Numbered from the stretch's first letter, positions 45,970 through 59,331 are shown. The stretch: 64,000 nucleotides of DNA from Scalesia atractyloides (GCA_947069175.1 CAMTDV010000002.1:5435054-5499053), one strand, 5' to 3'. Made by a program: numbers and translations. The notes: generated by a model from the letters alone, not told the origin.

Positions 45970-46480
45970 ATAAACCTAAAAAATAACCAAAACTAAGTAC
46001 GATATTTTTCCTTGATTTCTTCTTTATATTTCTCGTACGTTTCTTTTTCTTCGTCGTCAAGGTGATCGGTTTTCATGGCAAGGATTTTCATATTCGCTCG
46101 TCTTTCTTTTGCCAAATCCTTCTCATTTTTTAATTTTCAAATTTATTTTTCGTTCAAAAAGTTCAAGAACCTTTTCTTTTTGAGGGTTCCTTTGTTGTTG
46201 GATGCTACTAACCATACCAATTTGTTCTTTTAGGTCGGCAAAACCTTCATTATAGTCTGCACTAAAACTATGTGATTTTTGCGCCCTTTTTTATTTATCT
46301 CTACCAAGTAAGCGTTCCACTTCAACCTCATCGTCGCTCAAGTTTATCACAAACTTGGTACGAGCATCCTAGCGATTAGTAGAGGAAATTGTTTTCGTCG
46401 TTTTAGACGACGATTCTCCCACTAGAGATACTCATGCCCGTATGGTCTTAATAATGGTGGAAGGGGCATCTTATTCAGAT
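45970..46480 (-). pseudogene. Second NAM-associated protein relic (C-terminal part)
   Basis: Minus-strand pieces read LLGRDK, then HSFSADYNEGFADLKEQIGM, NPQKEKVLELFERKINL, ERRANMKILAMKTDHLDDEEKETYEKYKEEIKEKY. This is the coiled-coil C terminus seen in the NAM-associated family, in the same orientation as the relic at 42,440-43,845. Frameshifts and a stop separate the pieces. Confidence 0.55.
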
Positions 46481-49400
46481 GCCCAAACCCAAAGTACTCA
46501 AGTAAACTAACCAATAGAATTTTGTTGTCTCAAAACTAGTCAAACTATTCAAGACAAATACATAATTACTCACCACCTTTTGTTTAGGGTGTTAATATTC
46601 TCACAATTCTTTCTTTTATCTCTCTCTCTCTCTATATATATATACATATATAGAGAGAGAGTGAAAATAATGTAAGGATATGATTTTTAGGGTGTAAGAA
46701 TAGTAAAAGCCCTTTTTTAACTACAAAATATAAACATTTAAAAAAACATTATTTTCATTAAAAAACAAAACAAAATCAGTAAAAAAATCTAAATAAGGTA
46801 GAAAAAATAAATAAAAATAAAACTATAAATGAAAACCCCTAAAAGTTGCATGGCTACCCGATTTTGTTGTGATTTTACGTTTACGTTTTAATATAATCAA
46901 TAAATACGATTCGTTGAGTTTATCATTCGGTTTCATAAACATTTTGATGTTACAATCTTTTAGTTTTTTTATCATTATTTTAATGGTCGTTTGTTTTTTT
47001 ATTTCATTCTTTCTCTCATTGAACATACTTCGACGTTAAGTTATTAAGTAAAATTATCATCTATCATATTTAACTTTTCTTTATAAAAATGATTTTAATT
47101 AATAATCATTTTTATTGTATATAAATAATCAAAACAGCATTAGACAACTATACTAACTAGACATCTTTTGCACCTCTTTAAAAAAAGCAATGATAAATAT
47201 TTATTCATATTTAACACATATAATATTAAAGAAACTTACCTTGACCACATCAAAAGCTATAGACCAAGGATGGGAAATGGCTACAAAAACAACACACGCC
47301 CAAGTACCTTTTTTCTTTTTCTGTTTTTTTAACAGTAAATGTTTTTCACATTTTAAGTCCACCTTTATCTTTCATTTATAAATATTTGAAGCTATAACCT
47401 CACATTTATCAGAGAAGACACCATACCACTAGACTAATAGATTATATGTACACACCAAAGTACTAAACACGCAAAGGTTACTCATACAAAGTACACAGGG
47501 GTTGTGGCGGTGTACCCTACTCGGAAGTACGCGGGAGTGCCCGATTATCCCACCCCCACCACCCTAAGCCTGAAATACATGATGTAGGATATATACAATG
47601 GCTTATATTAATGCGAGTCAGAATAGGGTTTAGTGCAAGTAGTTTGGTAGTTAGTCTTATTTACCTTATGCATAAATAAAATTCAAAACCTTGAATGTTA
47701 TTACATCAAAATGCGTTGCGTTGTCTTGAGCTCAAAGCACTTCATATTCAATACACAAAAGATAGGAAAATACAAATGTCACTTGTTACTTCAAACTATA
47801 ATTTCAGCATTTTGATAACATAATACTATAACCTTTTATGGAAATAGTTAATTTCGACAATTGCAAAACATAAAATATAGACGTGACAAAATATAGTTAA
47901 TAAACATAGAAAAACACTTTTTTTAAGTTACGGAGGGGAGTTTATGAAATCCTGTGAATATGGGAAGTTGGTGGAAGTTTGACAACAAATAAGCAATAAA
48001 TGGGTTTAAGTGGAGAGGCACATGGTCGTTAATGTGGCAACGTGATCCGTACGAGGTGGGTTTTAAGTTCTCAAGACCATCCTTTTGTCGTTTGTTTTAA
48101 AAAAAACGTTTCAAAACGCTACACACTCACCCTGGGCGTTTTTTTTTTCAAAAAAATATGCACAAAGCGTTCTTTTTTCTACGCCGATGTTCAAATGTTT
48201 TGGCCAATACCGTTGCAATGGTCAGAATCTAAAGGCTATTTTATTTTTATTTTTTTCCTTTATTCAACTTATTATTATTATATATTTAAATATTAAACTT
48301 ATGTTTGTGTGTATATGTTACTGTAGCTAAATTTCTGATGCATCTTTTCTCTTTTGTTGCCACATGAATTTCAACTTTCCTCTCTTCTTGCCACCCGTGT
48401 TTTAACTCTGCCACCTATTTTGTAGACTTGCAATATATACAGAAGAATTTTGTAAGAAATAAAGAGACGACAGAGAAAGTGAGCGGTTTACTGCTGGTTA
48501 GCTCACTTCCGATGAACTTCTGGTCAGAAATCTTTGAACCACCAACAAACATACTCTTTTATCCCTCTCTCTAACATCAAACTCCCTTCCTTCTCTCTTA
48601 AGAAATCTTGAGAGAGATTTGGAAGCCGATATAGGTAAACAGGTCGGGTGACTGAGAGATGTGGTAACCGGTGGTCGATCGGGGTCACGTCTCTCTGCTC
48701 TCTTCTTTCTCTCTCTAAAAATCACCACTAACTTTACACCGGCGGTCTCGACCGCCGGTTGTGATGGCAAGTGGTTTTTGTGTCGGTTTCTTAGTTGAGG
48801 GTTTTAGCCGGCAGCGATGATGTGGCCTTCCACTTGGCCTGGCAACTCTGGTTGCAGCCATGGGGGCGCTGAGCCGTTCTTTGTTGGCGATGACGAATTA
48901 TGCATCTGAGCCTCTTTGTTTTGCAACGACGATGACGATCTATATATCTGAGTGGATTAGTTTTATTGTTTTCTTTTCTTTTTTCCTTTCTTTTGTTTTA
49001 TAACTTTAATGAACTGTATTGGGGAAGGGGAAGAAAGAAGAATAATGGTTATCAAATTAGGTGGAACTGTTTGATACTGGTGATGGTTGTTTTTGTAAAG
49101 AGAAGATTCTGTTAAAAAAAAGAGCGAGAAAGTAGAAGTGAAGAGAGGAATAACAACATGAACGGTTTCTTGCTGATAATAAGCTCTGTACCAATTTTTA
49201 AGTGAAGTGAAGAAGATGAAAGTATTAAAGAAATAAAACAATAATAACTATTTTAATATAACACTAGATTAAGACAACATGAGTTGGCTGGCATGAACCA
49301 TTGTTAAAAGTTGTATCAAATGAATATTTTATCATTTTAGTGTGGTAAATAAAAATAACTTAATTAGAACAAATCTGAAAGACAAGACAATAGACTACAT

Positions 49401-49800
49401 ACATAACAATATGAGTGTTATGTTTTTTTATGCATTATAGATAATTAATTTATATGACATTACTTGGTAGATGTTACTTTACTTTAATATCATTTAGTTA
49501 GAGACATCAGTTTATATTGATATTTCATATAATTTTTAAAATAAACGAAATTGACAAAAGAAAATTTCTCTCATTTAAACAAGTAATAATAAATAATATA
49601 TTATGTTATCAAACACCATAAAAGTCGAAAAAAATAGTTTTTAAGACATATATTAATAAATTTGAAAGTGTGTTATTCTTTTGTTGATAGATGTACAATG
49701 TAGTGTTGTTTTTCCTATGCCGTGGCAACAAATCTTTCTTTCAGTACTTTAATTTACATTATACGTTAACGATGTAAATTTATTTTAAAAGACTTTAAAA
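46481..49800. other. AT-rich spacer without recognisable genes
   Basis: Contains a short palindromic run CTCTCTATATATATA...TATATAGAGAGAG (46,618-46,661). A GC-richer patch at about 48,430-48,960 with many CCGGCGG/CCGCCGG words could be a captured gene or promoter fragment, but I recognise no protein. It may be cargo of the Helitron whose 3' end is at 50,011 (inference). Confidence 0.35.
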
Positions 49801-49844
49801 GCAAGCATGTAACGCATACGTTACCTTGCAAGACGCGAGGCGAG

Positions 49845-50011
49845 TAATCGTATATCGTAGGTAATCGTAATATTGTCATGAATCAAAATGTATATCGTGA
49901 GTAATCGTAATATTGTCATGAATCAAAATGTCACCGACTGATTTCATATTGTCATGAATCAAAATGTCACTAACTGATTTCCCGCCATAACGCGCGGGGT
50001 GATTTTACTAG
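49845..50011 (+). mobile_element. Helitron 3' terminus with subterminal repeats
   Basis: Ends in a short GC-rich hairpin (CCCGC at 49,981-49,985 with GCGGG at 49,994-49,998) followed by TGATTTTACTAG and then T, the 3' hairpin-plus-CTRR signature of Helitrons. Upstream are two to three copies of a unit with ATATCGT..GTAATCGTAATATTGTCATGAATCAAAATG (split over about 40 bp). The 5' TC end was not identified, so the length of the element is unknown. Confidence 0.6.
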
Positions 50012-51420
<1,409 letters not shown>

Positions 51421-51718
51421 CAACATCAATTCCAAACTCAACAAATCTCAACACTGCCCATCCTATCTTTAACTGTGCACTCTTTCTCCTTTTTTAAACC
51501 AAAGAAACTAGGAAACCAAGTACACATATGTAAATTTTCTATATTTCTGAATTCAGATAAATTTAAATGTGTAAATTAAATTCTAGAATTGTATTCGAAT
51601 AATAATGACAAGTATAAAAAGAAATTTTGAATTTTACTTGTTTTTGATCAAGATCTAGTGGTTTTTTTCATTCGTTCTCATGGTTCTCGCAATATTTAGC
51701 GTTGTCATTTAAACCCTC

Positions 51719-51721
<3 letters not shown>

Positions 51722-51752
<31 letters not shown>
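51722..51752. repeat. (AT)n microsatellite
   Basis: About 15 AT units bordering the fold-back element; a similar tract borders the other side at 52,099-52,122. Confidence 0.9.
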
Positions 51753-51756
<4 letters not shown>

Positions 51757-52100
51757 GAGGTATAGAAAAAAAACCCACTTGAGTTAAGAAAACCTTATGT
51801 AACAATTTTTTTTTGTAAAAATTAAGGAATGTAAGTTACATGTTAACGAACGTTTTGTAACAAAAAAAAAACAAAAAGCGCCGAGATGATTTTTTTATAA
51901 AAAACTTTTAAAAATTCAGTTTTTAGCATATATTTATAAAAACACTGAATTTTGAAAAAAAAATGTATAAAAAAACCCTTCGGCGCTTTTTTTGTTATAA
52001 AACGTTCATTAACATGTAACTTACATTCCCTAATTTTTTTACATATAAGTTTATTTTTGAGTTTTTTTAACTTAAGTGAGTTTTCTCTCTATAATTCCAT
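51753..52100. mobile_element. Fold-back MITE, near-perfect inverted repeat of about 350 bp
   Basis: The two halves are reverse complements over about 170 bp each: outer ends TATAGA(A/G)A...ACTT(G/A)AGTTAA, inner parts GGAATGTAAGTTACATGTTAA and AAAAAGCGCCGA. A transcript would fold into one long hairpin. No coding capacity (an open frame at 51,952-52,152 is just one arm). Confidence 0.8.
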
Positions 52101-52794
52101 ATATATATATATATATATATATCTATACATATATAGGTATAGGTTCATGTGAGAAAATTTAAACGTGTGAGAAGGGTAAGAAAGAATATGATTGTGCAAT
52201 GTGTCCTGTTTTTTTTTTAGATTTAGGGTATAATGGTAATTTCATTAATAAAATCTATTCTTGGTAGTTATTCTATATAACCGAAAACCAGTTATAATCG
52301 GAGATAATCAATTCGATTTTGCGCAACATGTTGATAAAATCGCAGGGATCATATTTGTTTTAAAATTCATCAATATTCGATTTGAATTCATACGTGATTG
52401 TCGATCCATCCTCGATAACATATACCCTGTTAGATCCATTGTTACGATTTCTATTGAAAACGCTGCATTCATATGGAGAATCATGGATCAGGTATGTTTT
52501 CGTAGGGTGATTGTCTGTATTAGATCGCGGGTTGTTACATACTTATTTTTTTATTGTCATCTGAATGAATATAACTGTTCTAAATGGCGTATCTGCAGGA
52601 ATGGAGTGCAGGGTGTTATTTGTTCATGTATCGTATTTTGTTTTGTTATTCAGTTTATCCATTTAACTGCATAAACAATCTTTTTGAAACCGTGTGTGTA
52701 TGTGCTTACAATAGGTGGTGTTATTTCTTTATAGGAATTCATGTTGTATTTCTTTTATATCATGTGATGTTATTTATGCTATAACCAATTTTTC

Positions 52795-53125
52795 GTTCAC
52801 GGTGTTTATTTAACGGGCTAAATGTGCTGATACAATTGGGTTCATTCATGGTGTTTTTAAATACAGTTCTGTTCTGTTCATGGTGTTTTTGAAATACAGT
52901 TGTGTTCCTTCATGGTGTTTTATCTGTTATACGTGGTGTTTTTACAATACAGTCCTGGTACTGCATGGTGTTTTTAAAATACAGTTCTGTTCTGTTCATG
53001 GTGTTTTTGAAATGCAGGTGTGTTCCTTCATGGTGTTTTTAACTGTTATACGTGGTGTTTTTACGGTGATATCTAATACAGTTGTGTTCCTTCATGTGGT
53101 CCTTCATGGTGTTTATTAACGTGAT
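52795..53125. repeat. Imperfect minisatellite (TTCATGGTGTTTTT...ACAGT) in the MULE leader
   Basis: About seven to eight degenerate copies of a 30-45 bp unit with CATGGTGTTTTTAAAATACAG (split as CATGGTGTTTTT and AAATACAGT) and TGTTC(C/T). The TGGTGTTATTT word recurs elsewhere in this element (introns, 57,602-57,612). Confidence 0.7.
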
Positions 53126-53239
53126 TTTTTGTGTTGGTTTTTAATACATACAACTATGGTGTTATTTATGTTAGATGTGGTGTTATTTGTAGGGTCTCAT
53201 AATTACCAGCCTGTTGGGCGTCCATGTTTGTCTCCTACT

Positions 53240-55866
53240 TCTGGTGAGAGGACTTTTTACCTGAGGTGGAAGATTCGCTTAGGCCGAGAGAGAAGATGAC
53301 TTTCGACGCACTGAATAATGCATTCCTCTTTTATCAAAAGTACGCGATGGCTGCAGGCTTTACCGCCAGAAAGGCTTCCCAATATAAGCAGCAGGATGTT
53401 GTTAAATCCAAATACTTTGTTTGATCAAAGGAAGGGACCAAACCTTTTAAGGTGATCGATTCTTCTAATGTGGTCGACACCTCAAATATAGGCTCAAAAA
53501 AGAAATCTACTCGTCGGGTCCCTTCTATTAGGACTGGTTGTGAGGCACGTATGTGCCTAAAGCTTAATGGGATGAATTTATATGAGGTATACTATTTCAA
53601 GGAGGACCATAACCACTCTTTTGTTACTAATGAGGATAGGTATTTACTCCCCGTTAACCGAGGATTGAATTATACCGAAGAGCAAGCGGTTAATGCTTTG
53701 AGTGCGACAAATATTGAACCTGTGAAAGCATTTAATATAATGAGGACATTGTATGGTGGTTTTGACAAGGTTGGGGCAACAAAATCCGATTTCAAGAATT
53801 TTAAGCGAGATATAAACAGGTACATATCTTAGTTTGATGCTGATATGATGATTAAACGGTTGTTGAGAAAGAAAGAGTATATGCCAAACTTTTCAATGGA
53901 GTATACAACTTCTGAAGATGGTATACTAAGGGCTTTGTTCTGGGCAGACGAGGAGGCCAAGCGAAATTTTTCAGTTTCGGTGACGTTGTGTCATTTGATG
54001 CAACATATCGGCGTAACAAGTTTGTTTACTAATCAATTTTGTTGATTGTTTTTTTTATAAAATTGATTTTAGCTTTATATAAAAGTTATTTATATGGTGT
54101 TTTTTGTGTTATGTACAAGATGATGTTTGTACCATTTACCGGTATTGACAACCATAATCGTAACATTACACTTGGAGCCGCTATAATAGGGAAAGAAACC
54201 GCTGAAACCTATAGTTGGTTGCTTAGGGTTTTTCGTGAATCTTTTGGTCGTGCTCCTCCGGTGGTTGTGACCGACCAAGACCCAGCCATGAAGAAGGCTA
54301 TTGAAGATACATGGCCTGAGAGTAGGCATAGGTTATGCATGTGGCATATAATGGACAAGCTTATTGTTAAGGTGTTTTTGCTTATTCAATCAATTATTTT
54401 TGCTTCATTTTTGTTGTGTTGTATTTATTTTGTTTTCAATTGTGTTTTAGGTTGGCCCTACGATTTGCAATAGTACAGATTTCAAGAAGAGGTTGTGTTC
54501 CATTGTGTGGACCGATTCTATACTGCCCGAGAAGTTTGAAAGCGAATGGGGTACCATAATAAATGATTTAAATCTTTATGAGCATGAATGGTTACAGTCT
54601 ATTTATCAGATAAGGGGTAGTTGGATACCAGCGTATTATCGTGATCAATACATGTCTGGGCTCATGCGTACATCATCTCGTTCAGAGAGTGAGAACCATT
54701 TTTTTGGACAGTTTTGCAACTCGGAGTGCACCCTTGTCGAATTTTTGGGCCATTTTGATTCTGCAATTGAAGCTCAAAGACATGAGCATAGGAAGAACGA
54801 CCACGACACTAGAAACACGGTTGCTGATATATGGGCTGTAGACTTTGCTTTGGAGGAGGAAGCCGCGAGGTTATACACACGCACTATTTTTTTTATGTCC
54901 AATTGTAGATACAAAACGGTATTCATAGATGTGCTATTGGAAAGTGGGAAACTATCGATGACTTCGTAAAATTTTTTGTGAAGGATTGGGAATAACCATG
55001 CACCACTTTCTTCGAGGTATACAATAGACTTTTTATTTCTTTGTTTTGTTTACATTTTTCTTTAAATATACTTGGATCCGGCACATGAATTAGTATGGTG
55101 TCATTTGTTTAATCGATTTTTTTGTAACAATTTATATGTTTTTGTTGTGACTTATAGGTAATGGTGCGGGAGGCCGACATGAATCTATACTATACATGCA
55201 AAAGATTTGAACAGTTTGGGTTGTTGTGCTCACACATATTCTACGTGCTTAGGATGCTTGACGTGACGGGATTCCCTCAACGATATAAACTTAGACGTTG
55301 GACGAGGGAGGCTGTTACCAATAGTTCTCCTGGTGTTATTTTAGGTATGAATGAAGACGAAGATCAGTATAACGAAGTAAACTGGGTTGTACGTGAGATA
55401 ACACAATATACAGAGTCGGTTATTAACAAAATTGTTACCAATTTTGATGCATTGTGCTCATTTAGGGATCATGTGGTTAAGTTTTTCAATTCAGCTGACG
55501 AGGCAGTCGGGAATGCACCTCGTAAGAGTCGTAGGGAAAGATTTGCTGAAATAACCGGCAATACCCAACCATCTATAGTTACTGTTCGTGTTCCTGTTGG
55601 AACTAGATTTAAAGGTATGGGTAAGCCGAAACGGATGAAGTCTAAACGCGAAATTGCAAGAAGCCAAACGGGTAATAAGAGACGTCGTTGTCAAAATTGC
55701 TTTAGGTACGGTCACAACAGATGTACCTGTAAACACTCTAAAAGGAAACAAGAAGACGTTAGTTCCGAGGAAGACCGGGGAAGAGGTGGTCGAATCTGAC
55801 GAGGATGAAGCAGACGATGATGAAGCAGACGAGGATGAAGCAGACGAGGACGAAGCTGACGATTAG
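53240..55866 (+). pseudogene. FAR1/FRS-type MULE transposase, broken
   Basis: Reading forward: conserved N terminus FLPEVEDSLRP...FDALNNAFLFYQKYAMAAGF; FAR1-type DNA-binding region (KSTRRVPSIRTGCEARM, DHNHSF); transposase core with first Asp in SFDATYRR (near 53,990), second Asp in VVTDQDPAM (about 54,270), RLCMWHIM, and SESENHFF. Then come a SWIM-like finger (TCKRFEQFGLLCSH) and a C-terminal knuckle CQNCFRYGHNRCTC (C-x2-C-x4-H-x4-C). Introns seem to lie near 54,020-54,110, 54,370-54,450 and 55,010-55,160. Damage: TGA at about 53,422 where Cys is expected, TAG at about 53,830, a 1-nt loss near 53,970, and the first Cys of the SWIM CxC replaced by Tyr. The protein would bind the element ends and cut DNA (family knowledge). 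Confidence 0.8.
55796..55863 (+). repeat. 15-bp repeat encoding an acidic tail
   Basis: About four copies of GATGAAGCAGACGAG. Read in a frame different from the zinc-knuckle frame it gives an acidic DEADE repeat ending at TAG (55,864-55,866). In the knuckle frame the protein ends earlier, at 55,799. A 1-nt shift near 55,750 may have separated them. Confidence 0.65.
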
Positions 55867-56478
55867 GGAGTGTCGGACAAGTCATTTTTATTTTTGTGTT
55901 TGTTCACTGTGGTTTTTGGTTGAATGATTCTACTTCAATTTTTAAGTTGAAACGTTATACACTTGTTTTCTGGTTATGCAGTGATGATTTTTTTATTACG
56001 GCCGAATATTTAAAAGGGTACATATTGCATATTGGTATAACAATTGTTTTTTGTTAATGTATATAAATGTTTTGTGTTTTTTTATATATCGCATGGTGTT
56101 TTTGTCATTTGGTTATTGTGTTGTTCTTTGTTTTTAAAGTGAGGTTTAGCCAACTAAATAGGTTTATGACATGAGTTATAACAATTTATATGGTTTTATT
56201 ATTTTTGTCGTATGTGTAACAGTGTTTTGTTTTCAAGCATATATTTTCGTGACATCGCTGATTCCGTTTGACATGAACGATATAAAACTAGTTTATTGTA
56301 GCAAAATATTAGACAAAGTAATTAAAAAAGAAAAATAACAACAAAAACACAAAAGAAATGATCAAATTTCATACCATTTGTTCTAGCCCGAAAAAACCCC
56401 ATAAAATGTTCATACTTCACACAATTGTTTAAAGCAACCAAATTAAAAATGGACCAATTGGATTAACTTGTTTGAAAC
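55867..56478. other. Intergenic region between the convergent MULE genes
   Basis: AT-rich, with scattered GGTGTTTTT words. It should hold the 3' ends of both transcripts. No further gene seen. Confidence 0.4.
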
Positions 56479-58901
56479 CTACATTATACCATCCAACCTG
56501 CGACAAATTCTTTGTATTGCATTTTCCTCGAGCTTCAATCTTTCGTCCTCGTCCAAACAAGCAAACTCTCTAACTTCTGTCTCTACAACCCCTCGTACTG
56601 AGTTCACCTCACTAAGAAGCATTTTTGATACATACTTCCTCCGTAGATTGGTGATTTCCCTTCTTTGATTATCCAATACTTCCCCTTTTGCGTTTCTCTC
56701 TGACGATAGTCCACATTTCCAATCTTCCACGCTTGTTCCTATATAAGTCAAAAGACATGTGTTCTCGTAAGTAGATAAAATAATGCGCATATACAGGTAT
56801 GTTTTCTAAATTTTACCGGGGAACCGTCTAGCTTAGCGTTGTAGGTCTCCATATGTCGTATTAAGGAAATTCCGCAGTCGGTGCCGTTAAACATGGTCTG
56901 CCATGGAAATTCCATTCTTACGGGTTTGGTAACTTTTAGTTTATCAGCTACCACTGGCTGTATACGGCTTAGGAAACCACAAAAGGCTCTTATCTGAAAT
57001 AATACATCCGGTAATACATTACTGTTCTTTGTTTGATATATAGATATAGTTTTGTATATTTTTGAGCTGTACGTACCATTTTTTCGACCGTCCCACCGTA
57101 CCTTTCTTCTAAACCAGCGTCACCCTCTATGTTGTCAATGATTATTATTTGGGTTGTTGACAAGTTGAAAAAAAGTAGAAAGTAGTGCTCCCCATTCAAG
57201 ATAGGGATGTACACCCTCTGGAAACCTTTAAATGTCTTTAGTTCGTACGTCGAGTACATATTTCATGTTCTCTGCAAACCTTGTTATTCGGTCCTTTTCT
57301 GTTAAGTTGAACTCCTTTTCAAGCTGCATATGTTTAATTTTTTAAAAGAAAAAAAATAAAGTTAGAAGATATCGTGTTATTTCAGATCCAATAACCGAGT
57401 TTTCATACCGTTATAACAGAATAACACCATTAGTTCATTTAGGCTTTATCTATAGGGATTCATATAATTTATACAACATGCAGGCCTACGATTGTCTTAC
57501 CAATGATTTAACTATTTCATGTTAATTATCCAATAAATCAGATAACCTGTAAACTGAGTAAATGCAAACATTTATTCACTTGTTAAATCTATTTAATGAT
57601 ATGGTGTTATTTTAGCTCCAAAACAAAATGTTATTTTAGTTTACAATAACTGAGTTTACATACTCTTATAACTGAACAACACCATTAGTTTATTTAGGTT
57701 TTATCTAAAGGGTGTCACATTATTTAAACAATATGCAGGCATAGGTCTGTCTCACCAATGATTTAACTATTTCATGTTCAAGATAATTCTTTCAGACTTT
57801 CATTACCGCGTACAATAATCAATAAAGAACACATACCAACATTCCAGCGTTGCAGAACAACTTTGGGGCCGTTCCCATTTTCCTCAGTCTCTCCTCGTAG
57901 TTCAATACCACAGCCCATGCGCTGATCACATCAATATGTACCGTGTCGCCCGGTACCATCGATTCAAACGGTGACCTCATCACTGAAACTTGACCATTAT
58001 TGCTGAAAATCACATCCCTACAACACGAGATAATTATTTTAAATAAATAATGTTTAATGAAAAACTTTAACAATACGATGAATACGTACCACGCGTTATG
58101 CACTCCGCAGAAAATACAACGTGGTACGACTTCTTCTGACTTCTCTCGTCCGGACCGCAACGAAACTATGCGGCTGACATATGGTGACCGTAGCATAGGT
58201 GGCAAAATTATTGTTCTTTTTGGGCGTGGTGTTTTTTTGTGCATTGCAGATCGACCCCCCTCAACACCTTTTTCATGAACCCAAACACTGTCAATTTTTT
58301 TTGACAGGTTAACAGACTCAAGACCTGATACATTGAACCGTGGTTGGGGTGTCTTTGATGTATCCACCGCGTCTATCGCTGCCTCTACCTCTGCCACAAA
58401 TGATGACATCATTGGTGAAAAGGGAGATTTTTTTGTGACATAGTTTCATGTTTTCTCGTATTTGGAGTAGTGTTATTACTGGTTAATGTTACACTACCTT
58501 CACGACGGTTGACATCTTGTGTTTTCGCATCATCCGCTTGTAGATATTTCAACTTCATTTTATTCCATGTCAATGCTTTTTCCTTCAACTTCTCACTATC
58601 GGGATACAATGTACATGATTCTGTAATCGTCTCATTTATGCTACGAACACATTCTTCAAAATCACGAAACAACTTATCCAAAATATTGCATTTATCATGT
58701 TTCAAAATCCGGTTAAACAACATAATTTTGTAAAACAATATATATTGTATCAGTCTTTTTTTACAACATATTGTTTATTTACCTCATCAGATTCTTTTGC
58801 AGATGCGAATGGGGGCGATTGTGTGTCTACGTACTGCGAAACCATCAGCACACGAAACGATCCATCTGGACCTACAAGCATGGCACACGTTTGGGTGTCA
58901 G
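56479..58901 (-). pseudogene. Ulp1/SENP-type cysteine protease gene of the MULE, N terminus cut by element C
   Basis: Minus-strand exons with GT/AG borders: 58,090 upward to about 58,730, 57,837-58,017, 57,077-57,323, 56,817-56,993 and 56,479-56,738, plus an upstream exon at about 58,784-58,901 cut by the LTR. Exon text: DVIFSNNGQVSVMRSPFES, AWAVVLNYEERLRKMG; YIPILNGEHYFLLFFNLS with catalytic His; TTQIIIIDN with Asp; FPWQTMFNGTDCGISLIRHME with catalytic Cys; then a charged helical end. Ulp1 proteases cleave SUMO-like modifiers (family knowledge). The triad is intact, but a 1-nt insertion near 57,240 and a 1-nt loss in an A-run near 58,430 break the frame. The junction of the last two exons also does not keep frame as I read it. 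Confidence 0.8.
57372..57790. repeat. Duplicated intron segment in the Ulp1 gene
   Basis: 57,372-57,535 and 57,605-57,785 are diverged direct copies: AACACCATTAGTT(C/T)ATTTAGG, TTTATCTA(T/A)AGGG, ATGCAGGC, CACCAATGATTTAACTATTTCATG(TT). Both lie in the intron between the second and third Ulp1 exons. Confidence 0.8.
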
Positions 58902-59331
58902 TGTCACACCCCGACCCGCAGCGGAATAAAAGTCGGGGCATAATTGGGTTATCACCAAAGCTCCTGATGTTTACTAAAATGTTTCATATTTATTAAATTC
59001 AAATTACAACTTAAATATCCAAAACAAAATCCATACAATTACAAGAAAATGAAACTATATAATTATTCCAAAGCTTAAACTTGTTTATTCTTCTAGGCCT
59101 TCCTATGTGTTTCTTGTCTCAGCTGGATCACCTGTATCATGTGTAAAACTGGGGATATTTTGGGTCAACAAAAGTTGGCGAGTGAACCTTGATAAAACAT
59201 TGTTACTAATTTCTTGTTTTATTTATAAGGAAAATTTGTGCAATAATCACATGTGAGCAAACATATATAAATAAACAAACACAAACCACTTTGGATGAGT
59301 ATATGATATGAATGATGATGAATGTGAGATC

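Larger units (their letters stand above)
52136..58901 (+). mobile_element. Mutator-like element with FAR1-type transposase and Ulp1 gene (Kaonashi-like), interrupted
   Basis: The likely left end, GGTATAGGTTCATGTGAGAA..., resembles MULE termini. It is followed by a leader minisatellite, a FAR1-type transposase gene (plus strand) and a convergent Ulp1-like protease gene (minus strand). MULEs carrying Ulp1-like genes are known (Kaonashi in Arabidopsis, a similar element in melon). The right end is not visible because element C is inserted at 58,902. Both genes are broken. Confidence 0.65.

Noticed and set aside
48042..48330. Two overlapping frames with Phe-rich peptides
   Set aside because: AT-rich, poly-T-driven translation without recognisable domain.
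52261..52674. 137-codon open frame before the transposase gene
   Set aside because: No recognisable domain and AT-driven composition. It could be a leader exon of the MULE, but I cannot support that.
56990..57259. Separate small gene starting at the internal Met near 57,259
   Set aside because: It is an exon of the Ulp1 gene; the apparent Met start results from a 1-nt frameshift just upstream.
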